A DNA stretch of 64,000 nucleotides, taken from positions 25,682,727 through 25,746,726 of the forward strand of contig CM044958.1 of NCBI GenBank assembly GCA_024516035.1. The letters run 5' to 3'. Both the position numbers and the translations under genes were made by a program. The notes under the pieces were generated by a model. The model was given only the letters and a program-made list of their open reading frames with translations, had not been told where the DNA came from and searched no databases. Positions 31,441 through 42,737 of the stretch are shown piece by piece. Each line of letters opens with the position of its first letter. The stretch's first letter is position 1. The DNA comes from Bactericera cockerelli. Its lineage: Eukaryota; Arthropoda; Insecta; Hemiptera; Triozidae.

Positions 31441-33130
31441 AATTAAAAACTATTTAACTTGTCGGGAAAACAGTGTCAATGAAGAGTTTTACGTTGACTT
31501 TTATTGTTTTTGAGAACTTCAGTAGACATGTGTATCAAGATGAAAATGGGTAGAGATAAAAAAAAATCTGATTTAACGAAGAGTATATTTTACACAAAGA
31601 GAATCAAATTAATTATCTTTTACATATTTTCAAACATACTTGTTTTGTTTTATACTATAACTTCAAAGAACATGAATTTTTTCAAAAATATTCAACAAGA
31701 CAAATTAATTTATTGAGCTTTTCTTAGCAGTTTAATACTTCCGATTGTATTAGTATAATTATTATGTCTCTTCTAGTTGCTCTACCGCCCGGCAGGATAG
31801 TATATACACGGTTCACACTTTTTTATATTTTTTGCTTCGCCAAGTGTGAGTCTTTTTTTATTTTATGTACAAGAAATCATGATGGTTTTCCTATATTTCT
31901 CGGGTTTGGCGTAAAGTAAACACAAGAGAGAGAGAGAGAGTGATCAGATGGTACTGTTAGCATTGTTCTGTCGTCATGACGCTACTTCCTCTTTTCCTCA
32001 AATAGAGAGATGTTCAATTAAGAAGAGAGATAAATATTTATCATTGCCTTCTTGTTTTATTACTTATCTCATCCCAAATTGGAAGAGTTACATCCAATTT
32101 GGGATGAGATAAGTTAGTAATGTATTACTAACTAAGTATTTGAAAATATCTATGTCTGTATTATTTATAACCAAACTAAACAAATATTAATATCGTAGCA
32201 CATAATAATAAGACGCCGATTGTGGGGTGGTAGAAAATGCTGTGAAAAGTAACCTCGCCTGGTAGTTACCTTCCACTAGAGTATTATTATTATTACATAG
32301 CGATGGAGTATGATGAATTCAGATTTTGGGATGTAAGTCCAAGGCATAGTCTTGGAATTTGACTTCATAGAACAAGACATCATACTGGATATCTTCGATC
32401 TGTTTTACAGTTTTACCTATGGCTGGATTATATATTTTAACATATTTTAGATTGCATATTAAAAAAAAAGGTTTTATTTGATGAAGGGTAGAGGACATAC
32501 AAAAGCTCCTCTCAGAATAGGGAAATGGAGCTAAAAATGGGCGTGCGCTATGAGATGTCCCATTAAATAGAACATTGCCATAATAATTATTATAAAACAG
32601 ACACAAGTTAAGCCTTCGTCATTTTACCTCAGTTGCACAAGTGATAAGCATCACATTCATTTCGAGCTGCTAATACTTATGATAAACATGCTAGAAAAGG
32701 AAAAATTGAAAAAGAAAAACATTTTTCTAGTTTTTTTTTTTTTTAAAAATATCAGACTTTTAAGTCTTTATGGACGATTTTTTTTTTTTATTTTTTGACA
32801 ATTTCTCAAGTCAGAAACGAAAACTGAGAAATGAAACCAGGAATGCGTTATCGTCTAAACTTAAACCAAGTAGTCCGAAACATCATAGAGTGTGTGTGAC
32901 TCAGTAGGTATTTCTATGTGGTACTTGAAGACTTTGCAGCATCGATCTTCAAACATGTTTTCACTGAAATTTCGACCCCACATAGGCTGGATAAAATCGT
33001 GATAAGATAAGAAATATGACCAATTGACTATTTATTAGTTGATAGCGGCGTTATAGGAAACCTCAAAGTCAAAGGAAATCCTTCTGAGCAAAAAATAGAG
33101 TTTCTATTTAAGTACCTATTTTTTTATTTT
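31441..33130. other. Intergenic stretch
   Basis: Contains a perfect hairpin (32063-32115), an AG dinucleotide run at 31928-31944 and a fragment at 32205-32290 with a 'gcctggtagttacc' tRNA-SINE-like phrase. No supported gene. Confidence 0.35.
32060..32121. repeat. Perfect short hairpin
   Basis: 'cttatctcatcccaaattgg' pairs exactly with 'ccaatttgggatgagataag' across a loop of about 12 bases. It is probably a minimal foldback element remnant. Confidence 0.85.
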
Positions 33131-34175
33131 TTTTTAATGAGTGTTTATTTCGTAGCCATGAAACAGGAGCTACTGTAGATAATTGTGGTCATTGTTGTAG
33201 CCTGCCCATCCCGTAGTATACGAGGTTTGGCTATTAAGTTCGTAGACGCGAGCCGCTACGTAAAAGCCCGTCCATGCTAGGAAGATATGATGAACATGTT
33301 TAGAAAGCTTCAAGTCTTGTGTTTTGATTGATAGCTGTCACATGCCTGTACTGTAATTAGTTCTGTTGTGATAGCCCGACGCGCAAGACACCTTTTTTAA
33401 TTTTGCCGGAATTATGATTGATACAAACGTTGAGCAACGAGTGATTATTGAATTTTACGTAAAACTTGCTGGTAAAACTTTTTCTTTGTTAAAGACAGTG
33501 TACCAGGAGTCATGTTTGAAAAGATCAACGCTTTATAAGTGGTTTAACGATTTCAAGGTGGTCAGGAAGATGTTGAGGACGATCCACGTCCTGGTCGCCC
33601 CAAAACCTCAAAAACTGACGAAAACATTGAAAAAATTGGTGTTATGATTCGTTCTGACCGTAGATTAACTCTAGGACTAATGACTGATAGATAAATTAAT
33701 AGATAATGTGTGAGACAAATTTTGCACGAAAATTTCAACATGACAAAAGTTTGCGCAAAAATGGTGCCATGCGCCAGTCCACAGTGCCTTCTCCGTGAAG
33801 ACGTTCCTGGCCAAGTACAACATCCCAGTGTTGGAACACCTTCCTTACTCACCCGACCTGGCCCCGTGCGACTTTTACTTATTCCCAAAAATCAAATCTA
33901 CCCTGAAAGGTACCAGATTTGACAGCGTAAATGACGTTAAGAAAAAACCGGCAGAAGTATTGAAAGGCTTCACACAAAATGACCTCCACCACTGTTTCGA
34001 TCAATGGAAAATTTGCTTAGAACGTTGTAGGGATAGAGGAGGGGAGTACATTGAAGGGGATAACTACTAAAGTTGGGTAAGTCAAACACACATCGTTTTA
34101 TGGAAAGAGTCTACGAACTTAATAGCCAAACCTCGTACCTCCCCTCTAATGGGCGAGAAGTGACACAATACTTCC
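33130..34175 (+). mobile_element. LINE 3' fragment interrupted by a mariner
   Basis: 'tcgtagccatgaaacaggag' and 'gtagcctgcccatcccgtag' precede the mariner, and 'cctcccctctaatgggcgag' follows it. The uninterrupted version is at 63010-63118 ('...cccgtagtatgcctcccctc'), so the two halves were once contiguous. Confidence 0.85.
33221..34135 (+). mobile_element. Mariner element, internally deleted
   Basis: The inverted ends CGAGGTTTGGCTATTAAGTT and its complement lie at 33221 and 34135, each bordered by TA. At 915 bp it is shorter than a full mariner (about 1.3 kb). The transposase is in pieces: an N-terminal helix-turn-helix region at 33414-33560 (EQRVIIEFYVKLAGKTF, RSTLYKWFNDF) with a frameshift and stops, then a join into the C-terminal third (33790-34069) with LPYSPDLAPCDFYLFPKIKS, the region holding the last catalytic Asp. 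The middle of the catalytic domain is missing, so it cannot encode active enzyme. Confidence 0.93.
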
Positions 34176-36307
34176 CATGTAGGTGCTGGGTCAACACGAA
34201 CACACCGGAAGGCATTATCCCTTGCAAAGAATTGTAACCAAATTAAGAATACAAATTCTGTCAGCACGGGCGATCGGACCTTCACCAATGAGTTAATCGA
34301 GCGCTCCATTATTTTAAACTGTTAAATTTTGAAATATTCTGTCAAAAATTTGTCGTTGGGTTTAGACGTTAGGTTTAAGAAAATAGAGGCGTTCGTTGTG
34401 CGATTATCTGAAGCATTTCATCAGAAGTGTAAATACATCCACCAACTCTTGACATGTGCTATTCATATATCAAGGTCCTAGTTCAAACCATGGTCGAGAA
34501 AAAGATAGTGGCTGGGTGGCTTGGATAGTGGCTGGGTGGTTTGGATAGTGGCTGGGTGGTTTGTATAGTGGCTGAGTGGTTTGTATAGTGGCTGGGTTGT
34601 TTGGATAGTGGCTGGGTTGCTTGGATAGTGGCTGGGTGGTTTGGATTTCGAATCACCCTATATTACCAATATTTTTTGTTGTTGTAAATTTTACACAATA
34701 CTTGAACTATTTTATTGAATATAAAAATCACAGCAATGGCCACTACATCCAATTCCTGTGATAGTGTACACTGTGCATTGTACAACATACGATAGTATGT
34801 ACAAAAAGAGGTTCTCACTTTAGTTATTTACACCTGAGGTATAAACAGAGTCAGTATTCGATGTGGTCAAGTAGATAGACATATTATGGTACTCATATGG
34901 TTTTTGCAATGGGTGCCCACCTACTTCTTTGTTATTTTATTGGTTGTTAAACTAATATGCTTGTGCTAAAACAATAACTATGAACAGTATAATAGGTCAC
35001 TTGCAAATGGAAAAAAATGTATTAGCAAATAACTAATTCTGATGTAATTACACCTGAAAGAGTCATTTCTGGCATCAACACCAGGATAAACGAGCTCCAA
35101 AGACCTTGCATAGCCTTTTAAAGTTGCCTCGTTCGGTTTTGTAACTTTACGTCGTATTTACTTAGTTGGATTTTTCAGTCTACACGTCTTATGGAACTTT
35201 TTTTTCTACCAAGTTTTTCCATTGAGTTTTTGGCTTCGGATTTCGGGCGGACACTCTCAGATTCCTTTGAATTTTTGTCAGGGGTTGTTTCTTCGTATAT
35301 TCAGAATTTACATTAACAACAACAATAAAAATGTCTAGAAATGGTCGAAAATTTAAAAAGAACAGACCTAAGTCGGGCCTTTTCTGACGTGCGAAACTTT
35401 ATAGAGACGCATGATCTCTATAAAGTTTCTATAAAAGGTACCCTCTCATATTGCTTGCACATAAAGAGAATTCATACAAATCGGTTTTGGCAGCGGGAAG
35501 AGTGACTAGCATTTAAAAAAGATTTCAAATTTCCAGTGTTTTCCGTAAAATTCAACAAGCTTTCTGAACTCGGAAAAAAAAACGATGAACTCTTTCCATA
35601 GAACCAATAAAAAAATTAGGTGGAAGTGATCCATTCAGCTTCTTATTTGCACCTATTAAATATTAAGTGCCATAAAAAGTGGTAGCGTTCTCGTGGTTCT
35701 CCTACGCGTATGTAACATTATTACATATGGGAGAGAATAGTTACAACGAAGCTGAGAGAAGAGACAAAATAAAATGAAAACAAACAGTGAAGCCCTTTTT
35801 GGCCTTAGGATTCATGAAAAATGTAAAGAGAACAAAAAAATAGAAAAATGTGTAAAGTTGGGTTTAACTGACAAGGGTAGAAAAAATGACATGGAAAAAG
35901 TTTGCGTTCCTGGAGTCCCCGTCTTCTCAATCAGGCGAGTGGATTTTTTATTTACAGAAAGAAACCATTCATTGTCTTTATTACCAGCCTCTTTAACTGT
36001 CATGTTTACATCATCCATCATTCATAAAAATCATGTATCATCTCACAAGGACAAATCCACGACAAGGACAAATTCACGAAGGTATTGGTGAGTTTGTTAG
36101 GAATTGAAAGGGTTTTTCAGGAAACTATGGACGATAACCCATATCCCCACCCAATTAGCAGGTAATCTCAAGAGCAGTTGAATCATTCTCACTTTAGATA
36201 CCTACCACTCTGGGAAGTCTGATTTACACCTATCAGTGGATTAAATATTAGACTGAAAACTATCCACGCGTAATTCTGATAACAATTTCAGTATTGTATT
36301 GGACATT
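34138..36307. other. Intergenic stretch upstream of the sulfotransferase
   Basis: Apart from the 20-bp array at 34503-34646 I see no gene. A 105-codon frame at 35774-36091 is lysine-rich and unrecognised. Confidence 0.35.
34503..34646 (+). repeat. 20-bp tandem repeat, 7 copies
   Basis: Unit 'ggatagtggctgggtggttt' with variants 'gtatagtggctgagtggttt' and 'ggatagtggctgggttgctt'. Confidence 0.93.
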
Positions 36308-38483
36308 ATGAAAGTGTACAGAACAGCTTCTCTGTTCTCAATTGTATTTTTTGCCACATTTGTTGTGTTTACAATGCAGTTATATTTGTTCAGGTGAGTG
36401 CGCGTACCTTGCTCTTTAACTAAAGTACAGTTTTTATGATGTGGATTTGATACTCTTGACAGCCACAACTGCATCCTTTTTTAAGATAAAAATTAGATGG
36501 TTCATTTTTTTAAGGAATTGTTTTATCCAAGTTAGTATTGCGCACGTGACTTAATTATTATTGTTTTGCGTTCTTTCAAAAAAAAACTTATACGGACACA
36601 TTTGTGTGTAACTTGTGTAAGGGCGGAACTAATAGGCGTAATTGTTGTACCTCTATGGACTTAGGTCTAGATATTACGTATTTTTTTATAAATGGGGGAA
36701 ACTACTGCTTCAGTCCGAACTTGTGATTTAGATTTTGTCTATTAATTTCGCCCAAGTGTACCTGCGAGGTGTAATGACGGCGACGCGACGCTTTAAACTG
36801 CTAGTCCTATCACGACACGAGTTTCACACTTCACACTCACCCTTATACACATACTAGCCGTTTGCCCGTGCTTTGCAACGGGACTAAATTTCAAATTTAC
36901 TAAGGCATGGCCGTACTGCTGGACAGTAATGCCTTTTTGAGCTTTTTATAATTTTTCTGGACAAAGCGATAATGGTTTTGGGGGGGTCAATTCTGAGACA
37001 TTTTTCGCTATCTCTTACCGTTTTGGCTAAACAACTCCGGACAAACAAACATAGGTAGGTAGGTAGGTAGTCCTTTTTTCTGTTTTATATATAGAGATTA
37101 TAACTAGTATAGCTGTCCAGCGCACAGTCAACCGCATCTCTGCGGTGTGAGAGATAGGAAGCTGGAAAATCTTACACATCTCCTTTTTAGTGTTTTTATA
37201 GTTATCAATAATAAAAAAAAAATCTCAATTCAGTCAGCGTTGGAGCCACAAAGACGGTGGAGTCCTTAATTATCTATAGTTCAGTGTTTTAGAACAGGTT
37301 GTGCACATTTAAAACTTATTTAAATCTTCCTGAAGTAAACTAATAAATAATATCTTATCGAAAATTTAAAGTTTTCTTTATGCCTAACTTTAGTTTTATT
37401 GTTTTATCTTACAGATTCTCAAATGAAGTGAGGATTAACTATAGCAACTTCACAGATGAATTTAAAGCAACTTCAATTCATAACAAAAAGAGAGAGAACA
37501 TCTTCTTTCTTAAAGCTCACAAGTGCGGTAGCTCTACAGTCCAGAATATTATCCTCAGATATGGACGAGAAAACCACCTGCTCTTTGTGTTGCCATGGAA
37601 AGAAAACTACATCGGTCATCCAAAGATTTTCGAGAGCAGTTTGATTGCTGAGAACCTCCGCAGTGAGGACAACAAGTATAACGTGCTGACACATCACATC
37701 AGATACAATTCAACTGAAGTGAAGAAGGTCATGAAACCCAATGCCGCTTTTGTTACCATCTTGAGAGATCCTGGGACTCTGTTTGAGTCCATGTTCAATT
37801 TTTATCGTTTAAATATAAGACTTAATACCTCTTTAGAAGAGATACTGGCAGATCCCGACCGTTACAAGGACTCATTGTATTATAGAAGAGGCTATCGATA
37901 TGGTGCAAATCAAATGAGTTTTGATCTAGGCTTAAGTGAGCTTGATGGCAACATTACAGAGAAAATAGATAATTTTATTTATAGTATTGAGCAAGACTTT
38001 GATCTTGTCATGATATCTGAGCACATGGAAGCATCGCTAATTCTTCTGTCAGATCTCATGGGATGGTCCCTGGACAAAGTGGTTTTCCTAGATTCCAATG
38101 TGAGGCAGCCTAATTCGAAAACTAATCTAACAGTCGAAGAGAAGCAAAAGTTGCGTTCTGTCAACCAAGTAGATACAAAGTTATACAACCACTTCTTCAA
38201 AATTTTCAAAGCCAAAGTAGAAGCCTACGGTGTAGAGAGAATGAAACAACAAGTTGATAAGCTCATAAATATGAACTTTGACTTTTACCAAAAATGTGTT
38301 GATCAAGTCAGCACTCGAGGATATGCGAAGACGTTCTCTTATGATATCAAGAAAGGAGCGCCTTTGAAGTGCTTTTTTCTTGCCCAACAAGAGCTACATT
38401 TTACTCAACAGTTGAGGAAGGAACAAATCTATAGATTGGCACAGCTGCGAAAGTTAGACACTTTAATGAGCCAAAAATCATGA
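36308..38483 (+). CDS. Galactose-3-O-sulfotransferase-like Golgi enzyme, two exons
   Basis: Exons 36308-36393 and 37415-38483 join (AG|A = Arg29) to give 384 residues. Exon 1 encodes a short cytoplasmic tail and a membrane anchor (TASLFSIVFFATFVVFTMQL), the type II layout of Golgi sulfotransferases. Exon 2 begins the lumenal part. The PAPS 5'-phosphosulfate loop is FLKAHKCGSSTVQNI (residues 60-74) and the 3'-phosphate region is FVTILRDPGTLFESMFNFYR (about 136-155), both typical of the Gal3ST/galactosylceramide sulfotransferase family. Several N-glycosylation sequons (NYS, NFT, NTS, NIT, NLT) fit a lumenal enzyme. The family transfers sulfate to the 3-OH of galactose on glycolipids or glycans; the insect substrate cannot be read from sequence. 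The frame visible before 37415 is intron. Confidence 0.9.
36618..36755. mobile_element. MITE, second copy of the TAAGGGCGG family, in sulfotransferase intron
   Basis: Begins 'taagggcggaactaataggc' and ends 'gtctattaatttcgccca'. It matches the element at 5972-6106 at both ends and in size, with more divergence. Confidence 0.85.
36850..37105 (+). repeat. Dispersed repeat with TAGG microsatellite in sulfotransferase intron
   Basis: 'actagccgtttgcccgtgct' at 36854 through a 'taggtaggtaggtagg' run (37053-37070) to 'tatatatagag'. This arrangement resembles the tails of insect non-LTR elements, but I cannot name the family. Confidence 0.45.
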
Positions 38484-39917
38484 CCATAAGAACAAATACA
38501 TTATTGTTAGATACATAATTTGATTACCCCTTTATTTGATTGTGTAAAGGGAGACCTAATGATTGATATGAAAACATTTAGCACATTTCATAGGTGGGTT
38601 ATTTGATTACCACGTGTGTGAATAATACTGACATGATAGCAAAAGAATGTTCCATTTGACTTGCATCTTTTGAGGCTTCCAATGTCGTGATTTTCCTACA
38701 CCATGTACACTGTTGAGTGTACATGATATTGAAATATGGTATATTTAGCGATTTTCAAAAAAAAAAAAACACTACGAGATAAGTTCAGTAAAACGTGATA
38801 AATCTTGAACGCAAGAAGAGATCTGAAATTTTGATACGTTTTCTGGATCATTTAGGACACAAAACCTGATAAGAGAACTATTATCTTCAGAGTCAGTAGA
38901 AGAATAATTATGATCAATACTATCATGGTACCTAAGTTCTCATCAAATTTAAGTTTTTCTCCTTCTTTGTTGTGCCTTATCTTCAAAAGAGGTTGGCTAT
39001 TAATTATTCTGGCCCAGCTTTCTTTATTCAATGCATTGTTTATTAGTTCTGTTGTTCTTGAGTCAATCTTGTCCATGTTGTAATGTTGCTCATCCATGTT
39101 CCGGGTCTTCCTCGTGTCCTGTTTCACGAGACATTGGATTTGACAATGTCTTGGAGTAGTTTGTATTTTTCAATGCGAAAGATATTATTATTATTATTCA
39201 GCTAATTCAATCAAGTTTTATTAATATACTAACTATTATGGTACAAATACAAAGTAAAAAATATAAAACAAAACTTGATCTTGTAACCCTTTCAATTAAA
39301 TTCTGTTGCTTCTGAGGTATGACCTTAAATCCGATCATGAATGATTTTCAAGGAAAGTTTGAGCATGATGTGGTTCATCTAAGCAATGGTTCGATGTTCT
39401 TGGCATTGTTTGGCGTGTTGTTTCTTTGGTATCGGAATGAATTTGAGCACCAACATATATTATCCTTTGGGGATTCTACTGAGTGATAATGTTATCTATA
39501 CTTTTATAGAAGAGAGTTTCACTCACTGACTCACTCACTCACTCACTCACTGATTCATCACTGTTTCTCCGAACTGGTAGGTCCTAGAGAGCTGAAATTT
39601 GGTAGGTAGCTTTGTCTTATAGTCTAGATGTGCAATAAGACGGGATTTTTCGAAATTCCCACTACAACACCTGCCATTTTTTTTTTTTTTTTTTTTTTGA
39701 TTTTATGCTTTGCGGGCCATGCCTCGGCCCACAAAGCGGGCGACAGCCCGCTAGCCAGAAATAAAATAAAAGGTCAAAGTGATCAAAAGAGGATAGAATC
39801 GAAATCAAATTTTAAAAAACTTGTTCGTTTCTAAACCCGCTTTAAACTAGGTATTGTTTTTTTTTTTTTTTTTCCTTTCTTTCAACTTTATACTTTAATG
39901 TACATTATTTTCTAAGT
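38484..39917. other. Sulfotransferase 3' flank
   Basis: A (TCAC)n-rich run at 39521-39552 followed by 'gctgaaatttggtaggtagc', a common insect dispersed-repeat arrangement, and T-runs at 39679-39699 and 39858-39874. No gene is supported. Confidence 0.4.
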
Positions 39918-40205
39918 AGTCACTGTGGCAGAGCGAGTTAGCGCGCTAGGCATTGCACACATGGTGACCTGGGTTCGACTCCCAGCGGGGGAGGATTTTT
40001 ACTGCTCTGTACTTGGATGTTCGGGGTCCACTCATACCTCGTGAGGAAAAATGAGTAGCTGCTTTAATATGAAGCAGCGCCCAGTGGCAGAATCTTAGGC
40101 AAAAAAATAATACAAGATATTGTAAATTAAAGTGGTAAAGTCCTATGATTCTGCGCTACCCACTAAAAAAAATTGTGACATAATAACACAAAGAAAAAGC
40201 ATTAC
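39918..40205 (+). mobile_element. tRNA-derived SINE family A
   Basis: Head 'tcactgtggcagagcgagtt' with B box 'gggttcgactccc'. Body 'tcatacctcgtgaggaaaaa' and 'cagcgcccagtggcagaatc'. Tail ends 'cacaaagaaaaagcatta'. Matches 48418-48712 nearly throughout. Confidence 0.9.
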
Positions 40206-40395
40206 TTACATAATTTTCTACCCTCTTTTTATTAGAGTTATTAAATTATTTATTAGATAATAAGACATACATAAGTACAGTACAAATAATGTTAACAAAA
40301 ATTTAAAAAATAGATATATATTTACACACATAATTATGTCCTAACTAAAGGGCGGGGTTATTACCTATGGCAATATCTTCCACCCAACCTTTAAT
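40206..40395 (-). mobile_element. LINE 3' end fragment, minus strand
   Basis: Ends with 'ctaactaaagggcggggtta' and 'ggcaatatcttccaccc', the same 3' block as 21896 and 50240 but reversed relative to the latter. Confidence 0.7.
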
Positions 40396-41349
40396 TGTAT
40401 TGTTTAAAGTATTGTTGAAATTTATTGTTTAAAGTTATAAAAATTGTACATATTATATTAATAATTATAAGGAACCATGTAGTCAAATTTGCATTATTTA
40501 TACATAATAGCCATGTCGTAATTATTATCAAAAATATATTATGATAGATGCTGGTTGGAATCAATTTCACTATTCTCACGGACTCGTTTTTTCCTCTTTT
40601 TGATACTTTTTTGTTGTGCTTAAGGTCCCTAACATCAAGGTCATTCTAGACTAGGGTTGTTCCAATCCATTCGCAGGAAACATACAAAACTTCTAATACC
40701 CACATTAGGTAACATTAGGCCAGCACCACGAAGGGAGAACCTGGGCGTCAACCAGGAAGACTACAGAGACACAATTGAGATCATAAGTTCGAGTCATCCT
40801 CATTTAAAAAGTCTAAAAAGTACTTTCTGGAGCCGCCAGTGGCGAAATTTCGACTGCCGGCGGGCGGACTATGTTGTTAAATCGCGAGATATTAAAAAAA
40901 TCATGGAAATAAACCCCCCTTAATGTATACCCAAAAACTAATAATCTGTTTTAAAAAAATCAATTACTCATTGGTGGAACCTCCAGAGATGGAATTAAAG
41001 AATCAAAATTACGTTTTACTAACCAGTTGTGGGGTTTTCGTTTTCATATATTTTTCGATATCTTCAATCCACCAAAATACAGCAAATACACTTTTTGTCA
41101 GATATAGGGGTTTTGGCGTAACGGTTGAAGATATCGTAAAATTTATAAAAATTAAACTCCCATAAACCACACATAAAAACGACGAATCCAAGATATGACG
41201 TCAAGAAAATGACGTAAGAAAATACTTTATGACTATGAGGTAAGAAATCAAGGCCTAGGCTCCCCTACAATTAATATTCTCTTCTTCTTTCATTTCGCTT
41301 TTTCCCAAACCCTCTTGGGGTCGGCATTGTTCAACCTCATTTTTGAGGT
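40396..41349. other. Intergenic stretch
   Basis: At 40570-40920 'ttcgcaggaaacatacaaaa' and 'ccagcaccacgaagggagaa' look like another decayed 5S-SINE body. Two short frames (40657-40923 and 40923-41165) are not recognisable. Confidence 0.35.
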
Positions 41350-41580
41350 TCAATAATTGGTTGTGGAACATTTTTTAACTCTGGATGCTCTTCCTAACGC
41401 CAACGATTCTATTTGATTTAACGTCTTGATTAGGATGGAGGTTTTATCCTCCATTCGCTGGGAATCGTACCAGCTACCCACAATACATTAATCTCACCCA
41501 GCCTATGAGCTCACTGGAACTTTTCTTTACTTGAGTGATCGGATGAGATGAGCTCGCATGGTGAACGTGGTATGTCCGCT
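41350..41580 (-). mobile_element. Relic of the 5S-type SINE, minus strand
   Basis: 'ggaggttttatcctccattc' and 'ctcacccagcctatgagctc' correspond to 'gggttttaccctccattcgc' and 'ctcacccagcctgagtgggg' in the copy at 52683-52942. The 5S head is almost lost. Confidence 0.55.
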
Positions 41581-41608
41581 GTCACTGGCTACTCAGGCTA
41601 GTCCTTTA

Positions 41609-42556
41609 AGCTGGCCATTCACGATCCGATTTGTAGTCCGACTAGTAGTCCAACATCCGAAGTTGGATACAAAATCGGATCGTGAATGGACTTGTTGGGA
41701 TTGTTGGATACCTTGTTGGAGAGTTGGGTGATATGAAGTTCCGACTCGTCCGACTTGAGACTCCAGTTGGAACATGAATGGGGAAATCGGATGAATCGGA
41801 TCCAACTCCTCAGTCAGTGCTAGGTCCCGGCTTGTAATAATTTTTAATTTTTATACACGTTATTTTATTATCATTATTATTATAATAATGATAATAAAAT
41901 AACGTGTAAAAATTAAAAAAATATTTATTATTATTATTATTCCACTCTCTCTCCTTGGAGGGTAATTATTACCCTTCAATCGGTATTACACCAGGAGCGG
42001 ATCATATGATCAAGTCTCCTGGTGTTTTAACTTCAGGAGCGGATCCGAAGATCAAGTCTCCTGAAGTTGTTTGGTTCATAGTGTGGGGAGGCAATTTTAT
42101 GATGGACTCTGATGTCCATCTTTTTCTCTCCCGTGGCTATCCCCCTTGGTGGTCCAATGGATTTTTCAATAGGAAAACACTTTCGGGGGTACGGATGAAT
42201 CCGAACAGCCACTTGGTCACATTATGAACCATTATTATTATTATTATTATTATTATTATCAACATATAAATTTTTCACCCAACATTTTTTCTTTTCCTTT
42301 TCAAATGATGTAGAGGCTAACAAACACAATACCGTCATTTTTCTCTTTTTTACTTTCCTTATTATATTTTGTGCGGACTGCACTCGATACATTTTTAAAC
42401 TCGGGCAGCTCGAACTTGACGCAACAGTCGCGGTCGTTAGAACAGAACTGAAGTTGGATTTCTAGTTGGATACAAATCGGAGCGTGTGTGGAGTTTATCT
42501 ATCCAATTAGTAGTCCTACTAAGTCGGATGACAAATCGGATCGTGAATGGCCAGCT
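41609..42556. mobile_element. Non-autonomous TIR element flanked by TTA (PIF/Harbinger type)
   Basis: Ends AGCTGGCCATTCACGATCCG and its complement are flanked by TTA at 41606-41608 and 42557-42559, a target duplication typical of PIF/Harbinger. Inside, the motif 'tagtccgac/gtcggac' and further 'aatcggatcgtgaatgg' copies recur near both ends. A nested AT palindrome (about 41846-41922) and a (TTA)n run (42232-42260) lie between. No transposase is seen. Confidence 0.88.
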
Positions 42557-42737
42557 TTACTCCATCGTCAGAATGATGTTGCAAGTTTAAATGTACGCTG
42601 GTTCTTAAAACTTCCAAATTAGAATTTTGGGCGGAACAAATATCAGTTTTAAATGGTATTTTAGAATTTCAATAGACACGTATAAACATTAAGTGATATA
42701 CATTTTACCTACGTACCTCTCGTGTGAAGGTAACAGT

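Noticed and set aside
35774..36091. 105-codon plus-strand frame upstream of the sulfotransferase
   Set aside because: Lysine-rich, no motif, no splice context; not distinguishable from chance.
37380..37414. Sulfotransferase start at 37380
   Set aside because: The 37380 ATG lies in the intron: a T-rich tract and acceptor at 37414 follow, and the exon at 36308 supplies the expected membrane anchor in frame.
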